Below, in pieces: positions 1-7,714 of a stretch of 64,000 nucleotides of DNA. The notes under the pieces were generated by a model that saw only the letters and a list, made by a program, of their open reading frames with translations, made no database searches and was not told the DNA's origin. Numbering within the stretch: the stretch's first letter is position 1; each line of letters begins with the position of its first letter. Position numbers and translations under genes: made by a program. The stretch comes from Rhodobacteraceae bacterium KLH11 (lineage in GTDB: Bacteria; Pseudomonadota; Alphaproteobacteria; Rhodobacterales; Rhodobacteraceae): NCBI GenBank assembly GCA_000158135.1, contig DS999531.1:2274051-2338050 (forward strand). Direction: 5' to 3'.

Positions 1-210
1 CAGGCGTTCCACACACAGATCGGGAAGGGGGCTGCTGAGCGCAATGCCCGCATCCGCCGAATCGACAGCCCCGCCGGGAAACACAAACTTGTTTGGCATA
101 AACGCCGCTTTGGCACCGCGCTGCCCCATCAGGATCGACGGATCATCAAACCGGTCACGCAGAACGATCACGGTTGCCGCGTTGCGAATGGCGGTTTTGT
201 CCGAACTCAT
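1..210 (-). CDS. NUDIX-family hydrolase, N-terminal part (runs off the window edge)
   Basis: Seventy codons of a reverse-strand gene are visible, starting MSSDKTAIRNAATVIVLRDR and open to the window edge. The AATVIVLRD strand, a MGQRGAKAAFMPNKFVFPGG stretch and the following AVDSAD are the usual lead-in to a Nudix box in pyrophosphohydrolases of the YfaO/CoA-diphosphatase-like type seen in Rhodobacterales. The Nudix box itself lies outside the window, so the substrate cannot be judged. The ATG overlaps the stop of the DUF983 gene as ATGA, so the two genes are probably co-transcribed and translationally coupled. Confidence 0.75.
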   Translation of the reverse strand, partial: MSSDKTAIRNAATVIVLRDRFDDPSILMGQRGAKAAFMPNKFVFPGGAVDSADAGIALSSPLPDLCVERL

Positions 211-605
211 TTGGATTTGTCGAACCCGTGCATTCTCCGTGCCCATTGATAGGCCACAACGGCACCTTTGAGACGGGGAAGAAGATACAGCGACAGCGCG
301 ACGCAACCGATTGAGAAGGCGATCGCCATGATCCACGGATCAGGCCGCCAATGCACATATGAGACATGCAGCGCAGGGGCCAGCAAATGCCCCACGATCA
401 GAATCGTCAGGTAGGCCGGGCCGTCATCGGCGCGATGGTGAAACAGCTCTTCTCCGCATTTCGGGCAGGTGTCATTTACCTTGAGGTAGCTGTGCAGCAG
501 CTTGCCTTCACCGCAATTCGGACATTTGCCCCGGAACCCGCGCAGCAGAGCAGGCTTGGTGGGGCGATCTTCCTGGGCCGTGGTGTCGATAGTCTGGTCA
601 GTCAT
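207..605 (-). CDS. DUF983 family membrane protein
   Basis: A 132-residue protein with an N-terminal zinc-ribbon-like pair of motifs, CPNCGEG near residue 29 and CPKCGEE near residue 48, followed by two hydrophobic helices (about residues 63-85 and 92-110). That arrangement is the DUF983 family, small inner-membrane proteins of unknown role common in alphaproteobacteria. The gene leads into the NUDIX gene through an ATGA overlap, a pairing I recognise from other Rhodobacteraceae. The function is unknown; the cysteine pairs suggest metal binding, which is inference. Confidence 0.8.
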   Translation of the reverse strand: MTDQTIDTTAQEDRPTKPALLRGFRGKCPNCGEGKLLHSYLKVNDTCPKCGEELFHHRADDGPAYLTILIVGHLLAPALHVSYVHWRPDPWIMAIAFSIGCVALSLYLLPRLKGAVVAYQWARRMHGFDKSK

Positions 606-826
606 ATGAAACTCGCGCGTTCATCCTCGGGCGATATAGGCGCTATCAAGCCCTGCGGAAAAGGGGGGTGCGTCGCTTTGCGTCGATACCTCGCCAGCTT
701 ATCAGCTTTGGCGGGTGTTTCAAATGGTTGGAAAAAGTTGCAGCCGATGCGACGGAAATCCGGTCGGGGGCCGTTTGAACAGGTATCAACAGCGGCTCGG
801 GCCGCCTAAACCAAGGAAGTTTCGAT

Positions 827-1282
827 ATGAAATCCACAACCTTCATCCCGGCCATCGTTATTGCGGCGATCGCGGTCACCGCCACCTCGGCTGCGGCGAA
901 AGGTCCGCGACCGACGTTCGAGGAACTGGATGCCGATGGCAACGGGCAGGTGACTCAGGAAGAGGTTGCAGCACATCGCCTGCAGAAATTCACCCAAGCT
1001 GACGCAAATGGCGACGGTCAGCTGAGCGTCGAGGAAATGCAGGCCGCGGCGCAGGCCAAGGCCAACGCGCGTGTTACGAAGATGTTTGAAAAACATGACG
1101 CAAACGCGGATGGGCTTCTAAGCGAAGATGAATTGCCCAAACCGCGCCGGGCCTCCAAGATGTTCGAACGTATCGATGCGGATGGAAACGGGTCGATCTC
1201 AGAGCAGGAATATGCGGATGCAAAGGATCGGATGGGTCGTAAACACAAACGGCATCAGAAACCGGATGCCGACAACAACTGA
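827..1282 (+). CDS. EF-hand calcium-binding exported protein
   Basis: A 151-residue protein with a signal peptide (about residues 1-24, ending SAAAKG) and four EF-hand loops with DxDxNG-type ligands: residues 35-46, 59-70, 91-102 and 117-128, each ending in the expected Glu. The C-terminus is basic and histidine-containing (GRKHKRHQK). It is probably a periplasmic Ca-binding protein. It ends 6 bp before the first possible start of the ECF sigma factor gene, so the EF-hand, sigma, small membrane protein and metal-sensor genes probably form one operon. That suggests, as inference, that it is a cargo or accessory protein of an envelope or metal stress response. Confidence 0.85.
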   Translation: MKSTTFIPAIVIAAIAVTATSAAAKGPRPTFEELDADGNGQVTQEEVAAHRLQKFTQADANGDGQLSVEEMQAAAQAKANARVTKMFEKHDANADGLLSEDELPKPRRASKMFERIDADGNGSISEQEYADAKDRMGRKHKRHQKPDADNN

Positions 1283-1288
1283 TGCAGG

Positions 1289-1903
1289 GTGGAGGACCTG
1301 ACCTCTCATCCGGACAAGATGCGCGGTGGCGGTGATACCGTGCCCGAGCCCAGTGACGAGATGTTGCTGGGCCGGTTCGCTGATGGGGATGCCACCGCTG
1401 CCCGGCTGCTGACCGAGCGGTTGGGTCCGCGCAGCTATTCCGTGGCCCTGCGGATGCTGGGAAACCGGGCCGAGGCCGAGGATGTAACGCAAGAGGCGAT
1501 GATGCGCCTGTGGAAAATGGCACCCGATTGGGTATCGGGGCAGGCGCAGCTGTCGACATGGCTTTATCGTGTGACGCTGAACCTGTGTGTCGATCTGCGC
1601 CGCCGCAAGCGCCCCGATGCGCTGGAAAATGTGGCAGAGCCAGCGGATGGTGCTGCCAGTGTGGTCGACCGGATGCAGGATGCTGCGCGCAAGGATGCGC
1701 TGCAGGCGGCGCTGGATCAGTTGCCCGACCGGCAGCGACAGGCGGTTGTTCTGCGGCATATCGAAGAGCTGTCCAACCCGGAAATCGCCGGGATCATGGA
1801 CATTTCGGTTGAGGCGGTCGAAAGCCTGACCGCGCGCGGGAAACGCGCTTTGGCCGCGATACTGGCGGGGCGAAGGGATGAACTGGGGTATGAACATGGC
1901 TGA
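1289..1903 (+). CDS. ECF-type RNA polymerase sigma factor
   Basis: A 204-residue sigma-70 family protein of ECF size. Region 2 is seen in the stretch ALRMLGNRAEAEDVTQEAMM and the following WLYRVTLNLCVDLRRR; region 4 is seen in ALDQLPDRQRQAVVLRHIEE and the helix-turn-helix NPEIAGIMDISVEAVESLTARGK. The first in-frame start is a GTG; an ATG at 1319 and a GTG at 1340 are alternatives, and the true start is uncertain. The end overlaps the next gene, which encodes a small single-helix membrane protein that may act as its anti-sigma factor. The sigma factor probably directs its own operon. Confidence 0.9.
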   Translation: MEDLTSHPDKMRGGGDTVPEPSDEMLLGRFADGDATAARLLTERLGPRSYSVALRMLGNRAEAEDVTQEAMMRLWKMAPDWVSGQAQLSTWLYRVTLNLCVDLRRRKRPDALENVAEPADGAASVVDRMQDAARKDALQAALDQLPDRQRQAVVLRHIEELSNPEIAGIMDISVEAVESLTARGKRALAAILAGRRDELGYEHG

Positions 1904-2240
1904 TGAAGAAACTGAACTCGACCACCTGTTCGCGCAGGCTCGTACTGCGCGGGACGTGCTTCCTGATGCTCTTGCAGTCCGGATCGAAACGGATGCCGAG
2001 GCCGTTCGCCTGGCCCGATCTGCCCCGAAAGCGCGCCGGGTATGGCGGCAGTGGATCGCCCTGATCGGCGGATGGCAGGGGATGGGGGGGCTTGTGGCGG
2101 CCAGCGCCGCAGGGGTCTGGATCGGGTTCAGCGCCCCGACCTTTCTGCCGGATCCGGTGGACTATTTTGCCTTGTCAGAGACAACCTATCTGCTGGCCGA
2201 TCTGAATTTGGATGAGACCTATCTGGAGGATGCGGAATGA
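1896..2240 (+). CDS. Small single-pass membrane protein, candidate anti-sigma partner
   Basis: A 114-residue protein with an acidic cytoplasmic N-terminus (MADEETELDHLFAQARTARD), an Arg-rich segment, one transmembrane helix around residues 60-82 (GGLVAASAAGVWIGFSAP) and a short periplasmic tail rich in acidic residues. No zinc-binding anti-sigma motif is visible. I chose the ATG at 1896 because AACTGGGG lies upstream; an in-frame ATG 18 bp earlier is possible. The coding region overlaps the sigma gene by 8 bp and ends in an ATGA overlap with the metal-sensor gene. Position and topology fit an anti-sigma factor, but that is inference. Confidence 0.7.
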   Translation: MADEETELDHLFAQARTARDVLPDALAVRIETDAEAVRLARSAPKARRVWRQWIALIGGWQGMGGLVAASAAGVWIGFSAPTFLPDPVDYFALSETTYLLADLNLDETYLEDAE

Positions 2241-2710
2241 GCGAAACCCCTGCTCCCAAGCGCAAGTGGATGCCGGTATTACTGGTGGTCTCGCTTGCCC
2301 TTAACCTGTTGATTGCCGGGATTGTGGTTGGTTCGGTGCTGCGGTTCAAAGGAGGGGATCGCGCTGGTGCTCCGCCCGGTTTTGGCCCGGCCTTATATTA
2401 CGCGCTGCCCAAACCCGATCGCACTGCGCTCAGGGCGGAATTGTCAGAGATGCGTGGCAAGCGATCGCACCGGCGCAAGCAGGATTTCCGCGCGCTCAGT
2501 CAGGCGTTGCGCGCTGTCCCCTTCGACCCCGAGACCGTTGGGTTTTTGTTGCAGCAGCAAGCCCAAACTACAGCCGAGCTGCAGATGGCCCTGCACCAAC
2601 AGTGGCTCGCCCGCGTTTCAGCGATGAGTGACGATGAACGTGCAGCATATGCGGACCGGTTGGAAGAGGTCGTTAAACGCGGCCCGCGAAAGCACAAGAA
2701 ACGGGATTGA
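2237..2710 (+). CDS. Periplasmic heavy-metal-sensor-like protein (CnrX/Metal_resist family)
   Basis: A 157-residue protein with a short basic N-terminus, one membrane anchor (about residues 15-36, MPVLLVVSLALNLLIAGIVV) and a helical periplasmic domain with repeated Arg/Lys/Glu helices (ALRAELSEMRGKRSHRRKQD and following). This is the architecture of the CnrX/ZraP-like Metal_resist group. It is last in the EF-hand-sigma-membrane protein series and starts inside the preceding stop codon. CnrX proteins relay metal occupancy to a membrane anti-sigma factor; a similar role here is inferred from context. The strongly basic C-terminus (GPRKHKKRD) is notable. Confidence 0.8.
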   Translation: MSETPAPKRKWMPVLLVVSLALNLLIAGIVVGSVLRFKGGDRAGAPPGFGPALYYALPKPDRTALRAELSEMRGKRSHRRKQDFRALSQALRAVPFDPETVGFLLQQQAQTTAELQMALHQQWLARVSAMSDDERAAYADRLEEVVKRGPRKHKKRD

Positions 2711-2713
2711 TAT

Positions 2714-4114
2714 CTACGCTGCAGATTGCCGGATATGAACCTGATTGCGCCCGGCCTTTTTCGCCGCGTAAAGCGCCTTGTCGGCCGACCGGATCAACCG
2801 GTTGACCGGGCTGGCCTCGTCCCGCCATGTCAGGTCCGGAGGGGTGCAAAGCTTGACGCCGACGCTGATCGTGACCGGGATTGATGTCGCATGATCAGGC
2901 AGGTTGAACGGGGTCTGACAGATGCTGTCACAGATCACATCCGCTTGCCGCAATGCCTGCTGTGGCGCGGTATCGGGAAGGCCGATCATGAACTCTTCAC
3001 CTCCGATGCGGGCCACGAACCCGGATTGATTTGTTGCGGTTCGCAGCCTGCGGGCGGTTTCGGTCAGGACCAGATCACCCGCAGCATGGCCGAACCTGTC
3101 GTTGATAGCCTTGAAGTGATCCAGATCGGCCAGCATCACCGCAAACCCGCGCCCGGTTTCCAGCGCCTGATGCGCGATCTGGTCCAGCGCCCGCATCGCA
3201 TAGCGGCGATTATGCAGGCCAGTCAGCGGATCGATCAGCGATTCGGACAAGCCCTGGCGCAAGGACGCGCGCAGCCGGTCGTCGCGGGTTTTGCGGGCGA
3301 TCTGCGTTTCAAGCCGAAGCGCGATTTCATCGACATTGAACCCCGCCATACAGACAGCATCGACGCCCCTGTCCAACGCTTCCGCGGCGAGGCCGGCATT
3401 TTCGTCCGGCAGAATACCGATCAGAACGGTATTGCGTGTCGCCCCACGCGCACGCAAATCAGCCAGAACAGAGCAGCCGGATGCGTGCGGCCCGAGCTCA
3501 ACCACAATTGCATCCGGCGTTGCACCGGACAGCACGGCCTTGAGGTCGGGCAGAGTGTGGCTGGTCAGACGATGCCGGGTTTGGTTGGCAAGCATCTTGC
3601 TCCATAGTGCCCCGGCGCGGGGGGTCTGTGTCAGCAATGCGATTTGCGCGATTGCGGGGGGGGCGAGGGCGGCCTGTGCGGGTTCGCCAAAGCCGATCGA
3701 TTGCGAATTTTCCTTGATACTCAGTTCCTGCCGGTCGACACGGGCCCGCAGCAGGCTGCGCACACGGGCCAAAAGCAGCGTATCCTTGAACGGATAGCCA
3801 AGCACGTCATCCAAACCATCTGACAGGGCCTGCAACCGCGCAGCCTTGTCGTTTTGTGGGGCAATGGCGACAATCGGCACATCTGCCAGTATGGGATCAG
3901 CCGCCATGATCTTTTTGACGTCTGCCGCGCTTCCATCCGGCAGGGATTGCGCAGTCAGTACCAGATCGGGCCGGGTGCGCCGCAACAGCGCAGCAAGCCC
4001 GGTCACTTTCTCGCCCTGCACCACATGATACCAGGCCGCTGTCAGTTGCACCTTGAGCATAATGCGATTGGTCGAGACGCCGTCGAGAACCAGTATAGTG
4101 CCTTGTACAGACAT
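2714..4114 (-). CDS. pleD: PleD-like diguanylate cyclase with two degenerate receiver domains
   Basis: A 466-residue protein with the PleD order: receiver 1 (about 5-125), receiver 2 (about 155-275) and GGDEF (about 290-460). The cyclase signature GGEEF is at 371-375 and the metal/substrate segment DLDHFKAINDRFGHAAGD is intact, so it should make cyclic di-GMP. Both receivers look degenerate. In receiver 1 the phosphoacceptor position is A55 (PDLVLTAQSLP) and the acidic pair near residue 11 is DG instead of DD. In receiver 2 the equivalent position is E206. The RxxD inhibitory site expected before GGEEF is NQSG, so product inhibition is probably absent. The gene is divergent from the DUF3572 gene. 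Confidence 0.88.
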   Translation of the reverse strand: MSVQGTILVLDGVSTNRIMLKVQLTAAWYHVVQGEKVTGLAALLRRTRPDLVLTAQSLPDGSAADVKKIMAADPILADVPIVAIAPQNDKAARLQALSDGLDDVLGYPFKDTLLLARVRSLLRARVDRQELSIKENSQSIGFGEPAQAALAPPAIAQIALLTQTPRAGALWSKMLANQTRHRLTSHTLPDLKAVLSGATPDAIVVELGPHASGCSVLADLRARGATRNTVLIGILPDENAGLAAEALDRGVDAVCMAGFNVDEIALRLETQIARKTRDDRLRASLRQGLSESLIDPLTGLHNRRYAMRALDQIAHQALETGRGFAVMLADLDHFKAINDRFGHAAGDLVLTETARRLRTATNQSGFVARIGGEEFMIGLPDTAPQQALRQADVICDSICQTPFNLPDHATSIPVTISVGVKLCTPPDLTWRDEASPVNRLIRSADKALYAAKKAGRNQVHIRQSAA

Positions 4115-4203
4115 TGCCGTTCACCGTTAGATTGCATGCGTTGCCAAAGTGTTTATGACTCTGGTTAACAAACCCTTTCCAAGACAGCATCCGGGGCCAG
4201 TTT

Positions 4204-4488
4204 ATGCCGATCTCTGCCAATTCTTCTGAAACGCTGGCCCTGAATGTGCTGAGTTGGCTCGTGGGGAATGAAGAATTACTGCCGATTTTTCTGGGGGCAA
4301 CCGGGGCATCTGCTCAGGATTTGCGCGACAGGGCCAGTGAGCCGGAATTCCTTGGATCGGTGCTTGATTTTCTGCTGCTTGACGATTCGTGGGTGATCGC
4401 CTTTTGTGACGCCAATTCCGTACCCTATGAAGAGCCGGGCCAGGCCCGTGCGATGCTCTTGGGTGATTCAGACATGCATTGGACCTAA
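4204..4488 (+). CDS. DUF3572 family protein
   Basis: A 94-residue protein with the family features ALNVLSWLVGNEELLPIFLG (residues 12-31), TGASAQDLRDRA and a C-terminal LDFLLLDDSWVIAFCDANSV block. It is predicted cytoplasmic and has no catalytic motif. DUF3572 genes commonly sit beside pleD in Rhodobacterales, as here (divergent, 90 bp between starts). The function is unknown. A HAD-phosphatase gene follows after 18 bp and is probably co-transcribed. Confidence 0.82.
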   Translation: MPISANSSETLALNVLSWLVGNEELLPIFLGATGASAQDLRDRASEPEFLGSVLDFLLLDDSWVIAFCDANSVPYEEPGQARAMLLGDSDMHWT

Positions 4489-4506
4489 CGCGCAGGAGCT
4501 CTGTTT

Positions 4507-5199
4507 ATGCCCATCGACGCCCTCGTATTCGACAAGGACGGCACGCTTTTTGATTTCGCTGCCACGTGGGGCAGATTTGGGCGCATCGCGCTGGAGCGTC
4601 TGGCCGATGGAGACGTGCAGCGCGCTACGGAATTGGGCCGGGTCATTGGCTTTGATTTCGAAGGGGAAAGCTATAGCGCTGATAGCGTGGTGATCGCGGG
4701 AACCGTTGATGAGATCGCAGGTGCCTTGCAGCCGCATTTGCCTGATATGGAACTGGGGCAGCTTGTCGAGACGCTCAACCGTGCCTCAGCGGAAGCGCAG
4801 CAGATACCGGCTGTACCACTGGCACCTTTTCTGGAGGGGTTGCGGCAGGCCGGGCTGAAGCTGGGTGTGGCGACAAATGACGCCGAGATACCGGCACTGC
4901 GACATCTGGCTTCGGTTGGGGTGAGGGATCATTTCGATTTTGTCGCAGGCTATGACAGCGGCTATGGATTCAAGCCCGGTCCCGGGCAGTTACTGGCCTT
5001 TGCCCGGCATGTCGATATCGCCCCGTCCCGTATCGCGATGGTGGGCGACAGTTTGCATGACCTCAAAGCCGGGCGCGCCGCCGGAATGGCGACGATTGGT
5101 GTTCTGACCGGCATGGCCACACCTGAAATGCTTGCGCCTATGGCGGATGTTGTACTGCCGGATATCGGGCATATTCCCGACTGGCTGTCAGGCAAGTAA
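4507..5199 (+). CDS. HAD-superfamily hydrolase, phosphoglycolate-phosphatase-like
   Basis: A 230-residue HAD subfamily IA enzyme. Motif I is FDKDGTLFDF (residues 8-17, nucleophile D9), motif II is the GVATND segment (about 120), motif III is the Lys in GFKPGPG (about 158) and motif IV is MVGDSLHDLKAGRAAG (about 179-194). A helical cap lies between motif I and motif II. The family dephosphorylates small phosphometabolites; the gph/CbbZ-type substrate phosphoglycolate is plausible but not shown. The nearest gene upstream is DUF3572. Confidence 0.85.
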   Translation: MPIDALVFDKDGTLFDFAATWGRFGRIALERLADGDVQRATELGRVIGFDFEGESYSADSVVIAGTVDEIAGALQPHLPDMELGQLVETLNRASAEAQQIPAVPLAPFLEGLRQAGLKLGVATNDAEIPALRHLASVGVRDHFDFVAGYDSGYGFKPGPGQLLAFARHVDIAPSRIAMVGDSLHDLKAGRAAGMATIGVLTGMATPEMLAPMADVVLPDIGHIPDWLSGK

Positions 5200-5361
5200 C
5201 CGGCGCGACGCGCAGGACGTCGGCGGGCATTCTGACAGCCCGGTTTGTCTTTCAATGTCATCTTGAAACTACTTTGGATTGTCATGATCCCATGAAGGAT
5301 TTTGGGTGTTTGTTAAGGTTTCTCAGGTCACCTGTAACGCGCATCCAAACCAGGACGACTC

Positions 5362-5949
5362 ATGCATGGGCTGATCAACAGGGCAATCCAATCTTTTGTC
5401 TGCGCCACCTATGGCCGCCAGTGCTGGCTGCGTGCGACGCGGGCTGCGGGGTTGGATTTCGATGAGTTTGAGGCGATGCTGATTTATGAGGCGGATATAT
5501 CGGCGCGCCTGCTTGACGTGCTTTGCGCTGACCTCAAACGCCCGAAATCCGAGTTTCTGGAGGATTTGGGAACCTACCTCGTTTCTCACCCGAATATGGA
5601 GGATCTGCGGCGGTTATTGCGTTTTGGCGGCGTTACTTACGTCGAATTTCTGCATTCGCTTGATGATTTGTCAGATCGTGTGCGCCTTGCGGTGTCGGAT
5701 CTCAAACTGCCGGATCTGGAGCTGCAGGAGTTTTCGCCCGCCGAATACCGGCTGCATTGTTTTGCTGGTTTACCGGGGTATTCCAGTGTCATGACCGGTG
5801 TTTTGAGGGCGATGGCGGATGATTATGGCGCATTGGTCATCCTGTCCAACGATGGCGGCAAAGGAGAGGCCGAGGTGATTTCGATCAGGCTGATCGAAAG
5901 CGCGTTTGCCGAAGGGCGCCATTTTGATCTGGGGGCGCGCAAATCATGA
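5362..5949 (+). CDS. H-NOX (heme NO-binding)-like protein lacking heme-ligand residues
   Basis: A 195-residue protein whose start, MHGLINRAIQSFV, and overall layout match the H-NOX/HNOB fold. In H-NOX proteins the proximal histidine sits in an FLxxLDxLH segment (H105 in soluble guanylate cyclase beta1). The matching segment here is FLHSLDDLSDRV, with Ser104 in that position. The YxSxR motif that holds the heme propionates is replaced by CFAGL at 133-137 (Cys, Ala, Leu in the key places). Canonical heme binding therefore looks lost; H98 could in principle be an alternative ligand. The stop overlaps the start of an HNOBA-GGDEF gene as ATGA, so the two proteins are very likely partners. Confidence 0.85.
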   Translation: MHGLINRAIQSFVCATYGRQCWLRATRAAGLDFDEFEAMLIYEADISARLLDVLCADLKRPKSEFLEDLGTYLVSHPNMEDLRRLLRFGGVTYVEFLHSLDDLSDRVRLAVSDLKLPDLELQEFSPAEYRLHCFAGLPGYSSVMTGVLRAMADDYGALVILSNDGGKGEAEVISIRLIESAFAEGRHFDLGARKS

Positions 5950-6944
5950 TCGGGGCCAAAGATCTCGGGGCGCTGCTGGACACTTTATGCCCGATGTTCG
6001 TTCTTGTGGATGATACGGGGCGGATCAGCCAGGTGGGGCCGACGTTGCAGAAATTGCGCCCCCGGACCCCCATGGCCGGGCAGAACTTTCTGGACATCTT
6101 TGAACTCTTACGCCCCCGTTCAATCACAGCGCTTCCGGCGCTGTTGTCGACGCCGGGCACCAAGCTGCACCTGAGGTTTCAGGATGCACCGCAGACCGCA
6201 TTCAAGGGTTTGATTGCGCCGCTGCCTTGCGGGGGCGGGGCGGTTGTCAATCTGTCCTTTGGTATCTCGATACTGGATGCGGTACGCGATTATGCACTGA
6301 CAAGCGCGGATTTCTCGGGCACCGATCTGGCGGTCGAGCTTTTGTATCTGGTTGAGGCAAAATCCGCCGCGATGGCCGCCTCGCGTTCGTTGAATCTGCG
6401 GTTGCAGGGGGCAAAGCTGGCGGCGGAAGAGCAGGCCTATACCGATACGCTGACCGGGCTGAAAAACCGCCGCGCCATGGACCATCTGCTTGGGCATCTG
6501 ATTTCGATGAAATCGAGTTTTGCATTGATGCATCTTGATCTCGATTTCTTCAAATCGGTCAATGACCGGCTGGGCCACGCTGCCGGAGATTACGTTCTGC
6601 AGCAAGCGGCAAAGATCATGCTGGAAGAGACGCGAAACGATGACACGGTCGCCCGGGTTGGTGGCGATGAGTTTGTATTGATTTTCAAAGGAATGACTGA
6701 CCTGGAAAAACTTTCCGGCATTGCAGGGCGTCTGATTGCGCATCTGTGCGAGCCGATGCAGTTCGAAGGCTCGGCTTGTGGGATATCAGCGAGCATTGGC
6801 ATTGCCCTCTCTACCCAGTTTGACGAACCCAAAGCGATGGATATCCTGCATGCTGCGGATCTGGCGCTCTATGCCGCGAAACGAAACGGGCGTGCACGTC
6901 ACCGGTTCTATTCCGAGCTATCGGATGCAGGGCACACGGACTGA
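5946..6944 (+). CDS. HNOBA-GGDEF diguanylate cyclase, partner of the H-NOX-like protein
   Basis: A 332-residue protein. Residues 8-125 resemble the H-NOX-associated (HNOBA, PAS-like) domain of soluble guanylate cyclase: VLVDDTGRISQVGPTL, then GQNFLDIFELLRPR and a LKG-like FKGLIAPLP segment. A predicted signalling coiled coil (about 130-165) leads to a GGDEF domain (about 166-325) with D198-L-D, GGDEF at 239-243 and an intact RxxD inhibitory site at 230-233 (RNDD). It should synthesise cyclic di-GMP with product inhibition. The order sensor, HNOBA, coiled coil, cyclase copies guanylate cyclase, but is split over two genes and uses a GGDEF output. Confidence 0.85.
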   Translation: MIGAKDLGALLDTLCPMFVLVDDTGRISQVGPTLQKLRPRTPMAGQNFLDIFELLRPRSITALPALLSTPGTKLHLRFQDAPQTAFKGLIAPLPCGGGAVVNLSFGISILDAVRDYALTSADFSGTDLAVELLYLVEAKSAAMAASRSLNLRLQGAKLAAEEQAYTDTLTGLKNRRAMDHLLGHLISMKSSFALMHLDLDFFKSVNDRLGHAAGDYVLQQAAKIMLEETRNDDTVARVGGDEFVLIFKGMTDLEKLSGIAGRLIAHLCEPMQFEGSACGISASIGIALSTQFDEPKAMDILHAADLALYAAKRNGRARHRFYSELSDAGHTD

Positions 6945-6957
6945 CCGCTGCCACATG

Positions 6958-7644
6958 TCAGAGCGTATCCAGCGTTGCGGCGATGCGCTGTGCGACCTGT
7001 GGCAATTCCGAAATCACCGGCATGATGGAACCCGTGAAACGGGCCCGGCTCAACGCATGTGGAATATCGTCCAGCACGTGCCCTCCGGTGCAGGCGAAGA
7101 AGGGCAGGCAGATAGCCTTGTCGCCGCAATCCGCCGCGGCGTCGGCAATAGAGGGGGGCTGTTCAACAAACCCGGTGCGGATGCTTTTGAACGTGGTCAA
7201 CTGGCCCAAAGCCTCTGCAAACCCCCTTGCGACGGCGGCGGGGTTTGCACTGCGCCCCGAACCATGGGCGGCGATTACGAGGTCTGTTTCCGCCGCCTCC
7301 CACCCCTGTTTTGACACTTCTTGCCGCAGGGCGTCGGTGACGAGGGTCGGCAAGTCCGGGTCGATGCCCAGAGGGTTCAAAATGGTCACGGGTCGAGTGC
7401 CGATGCGCTTGGGCAAGGCGCTTGTGACAAACCAGCCTCGCGCCATGAACAGCGGATAAACGGCTGTTCCGGCAGGTAAATTATCAAGGCAGGCTTCCAA
7501 CGCCTGTGGCGCGGCCAATGTGGCGGAATGCACCGAAACCTTCTGGCACAACGCATCAATCTGCTGCGCATAGGCTGCCAAAGCGGCCTCGGCAGGGGCC
7601 GGGTCTGAGGGCTGACCATGGGCGACGATGACGGCATGTGGCAT
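6958..7644 (-). CDS. CbiX/sirohydrochlorin-chelatase-like protein
   Basis: A 228-residue protein with two CbiX-type halves: an N-terminal VIVAHGQPSDPAPAE strand and a C-terminal LVIAAHGSGRSANPA strand, plus the ICLPFFACTGGHVLDDIP segment typical of class II chelatases. The two AHG histidines would be metal or substrate ligands. I chose the start at 7644 because GGAG lies six bases upstream; a start 45 bp earlier is possible. The family inserts Co or Fe into sirohydrochlorin, but no other cobalamin or siroheme gene is nearby, so the true substrate is uncertain. Confidence 0.75.
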   Translation of the reverse strand: MPHAVIVAHGQPSDPAPAEAALAAYAQQIDALCQKVSVHSATLAAPQALEACLDNLPAGTAVYPLFMARGWFVTSALPKRIGTRPVTILNPLGIDPDLPTLVTDALRQEVSKQGWEAAETDLVIAAHGSGRSANPAAVARGFAEALGQLTTFKSIRTGFVEQPPSIADAAADCGDKAICLPFFACTGGHVLDDIPHALSRARFTGSIMPVISELPQVAQRIAATLDTL

Positions 7645-7714
7645 GTGAGGCTCCGGGCTGGTTCTGCGATAGATGTCCTGCTGGCGCACAGAGTCAATGT
7701 CGAAGACAGAGGTT

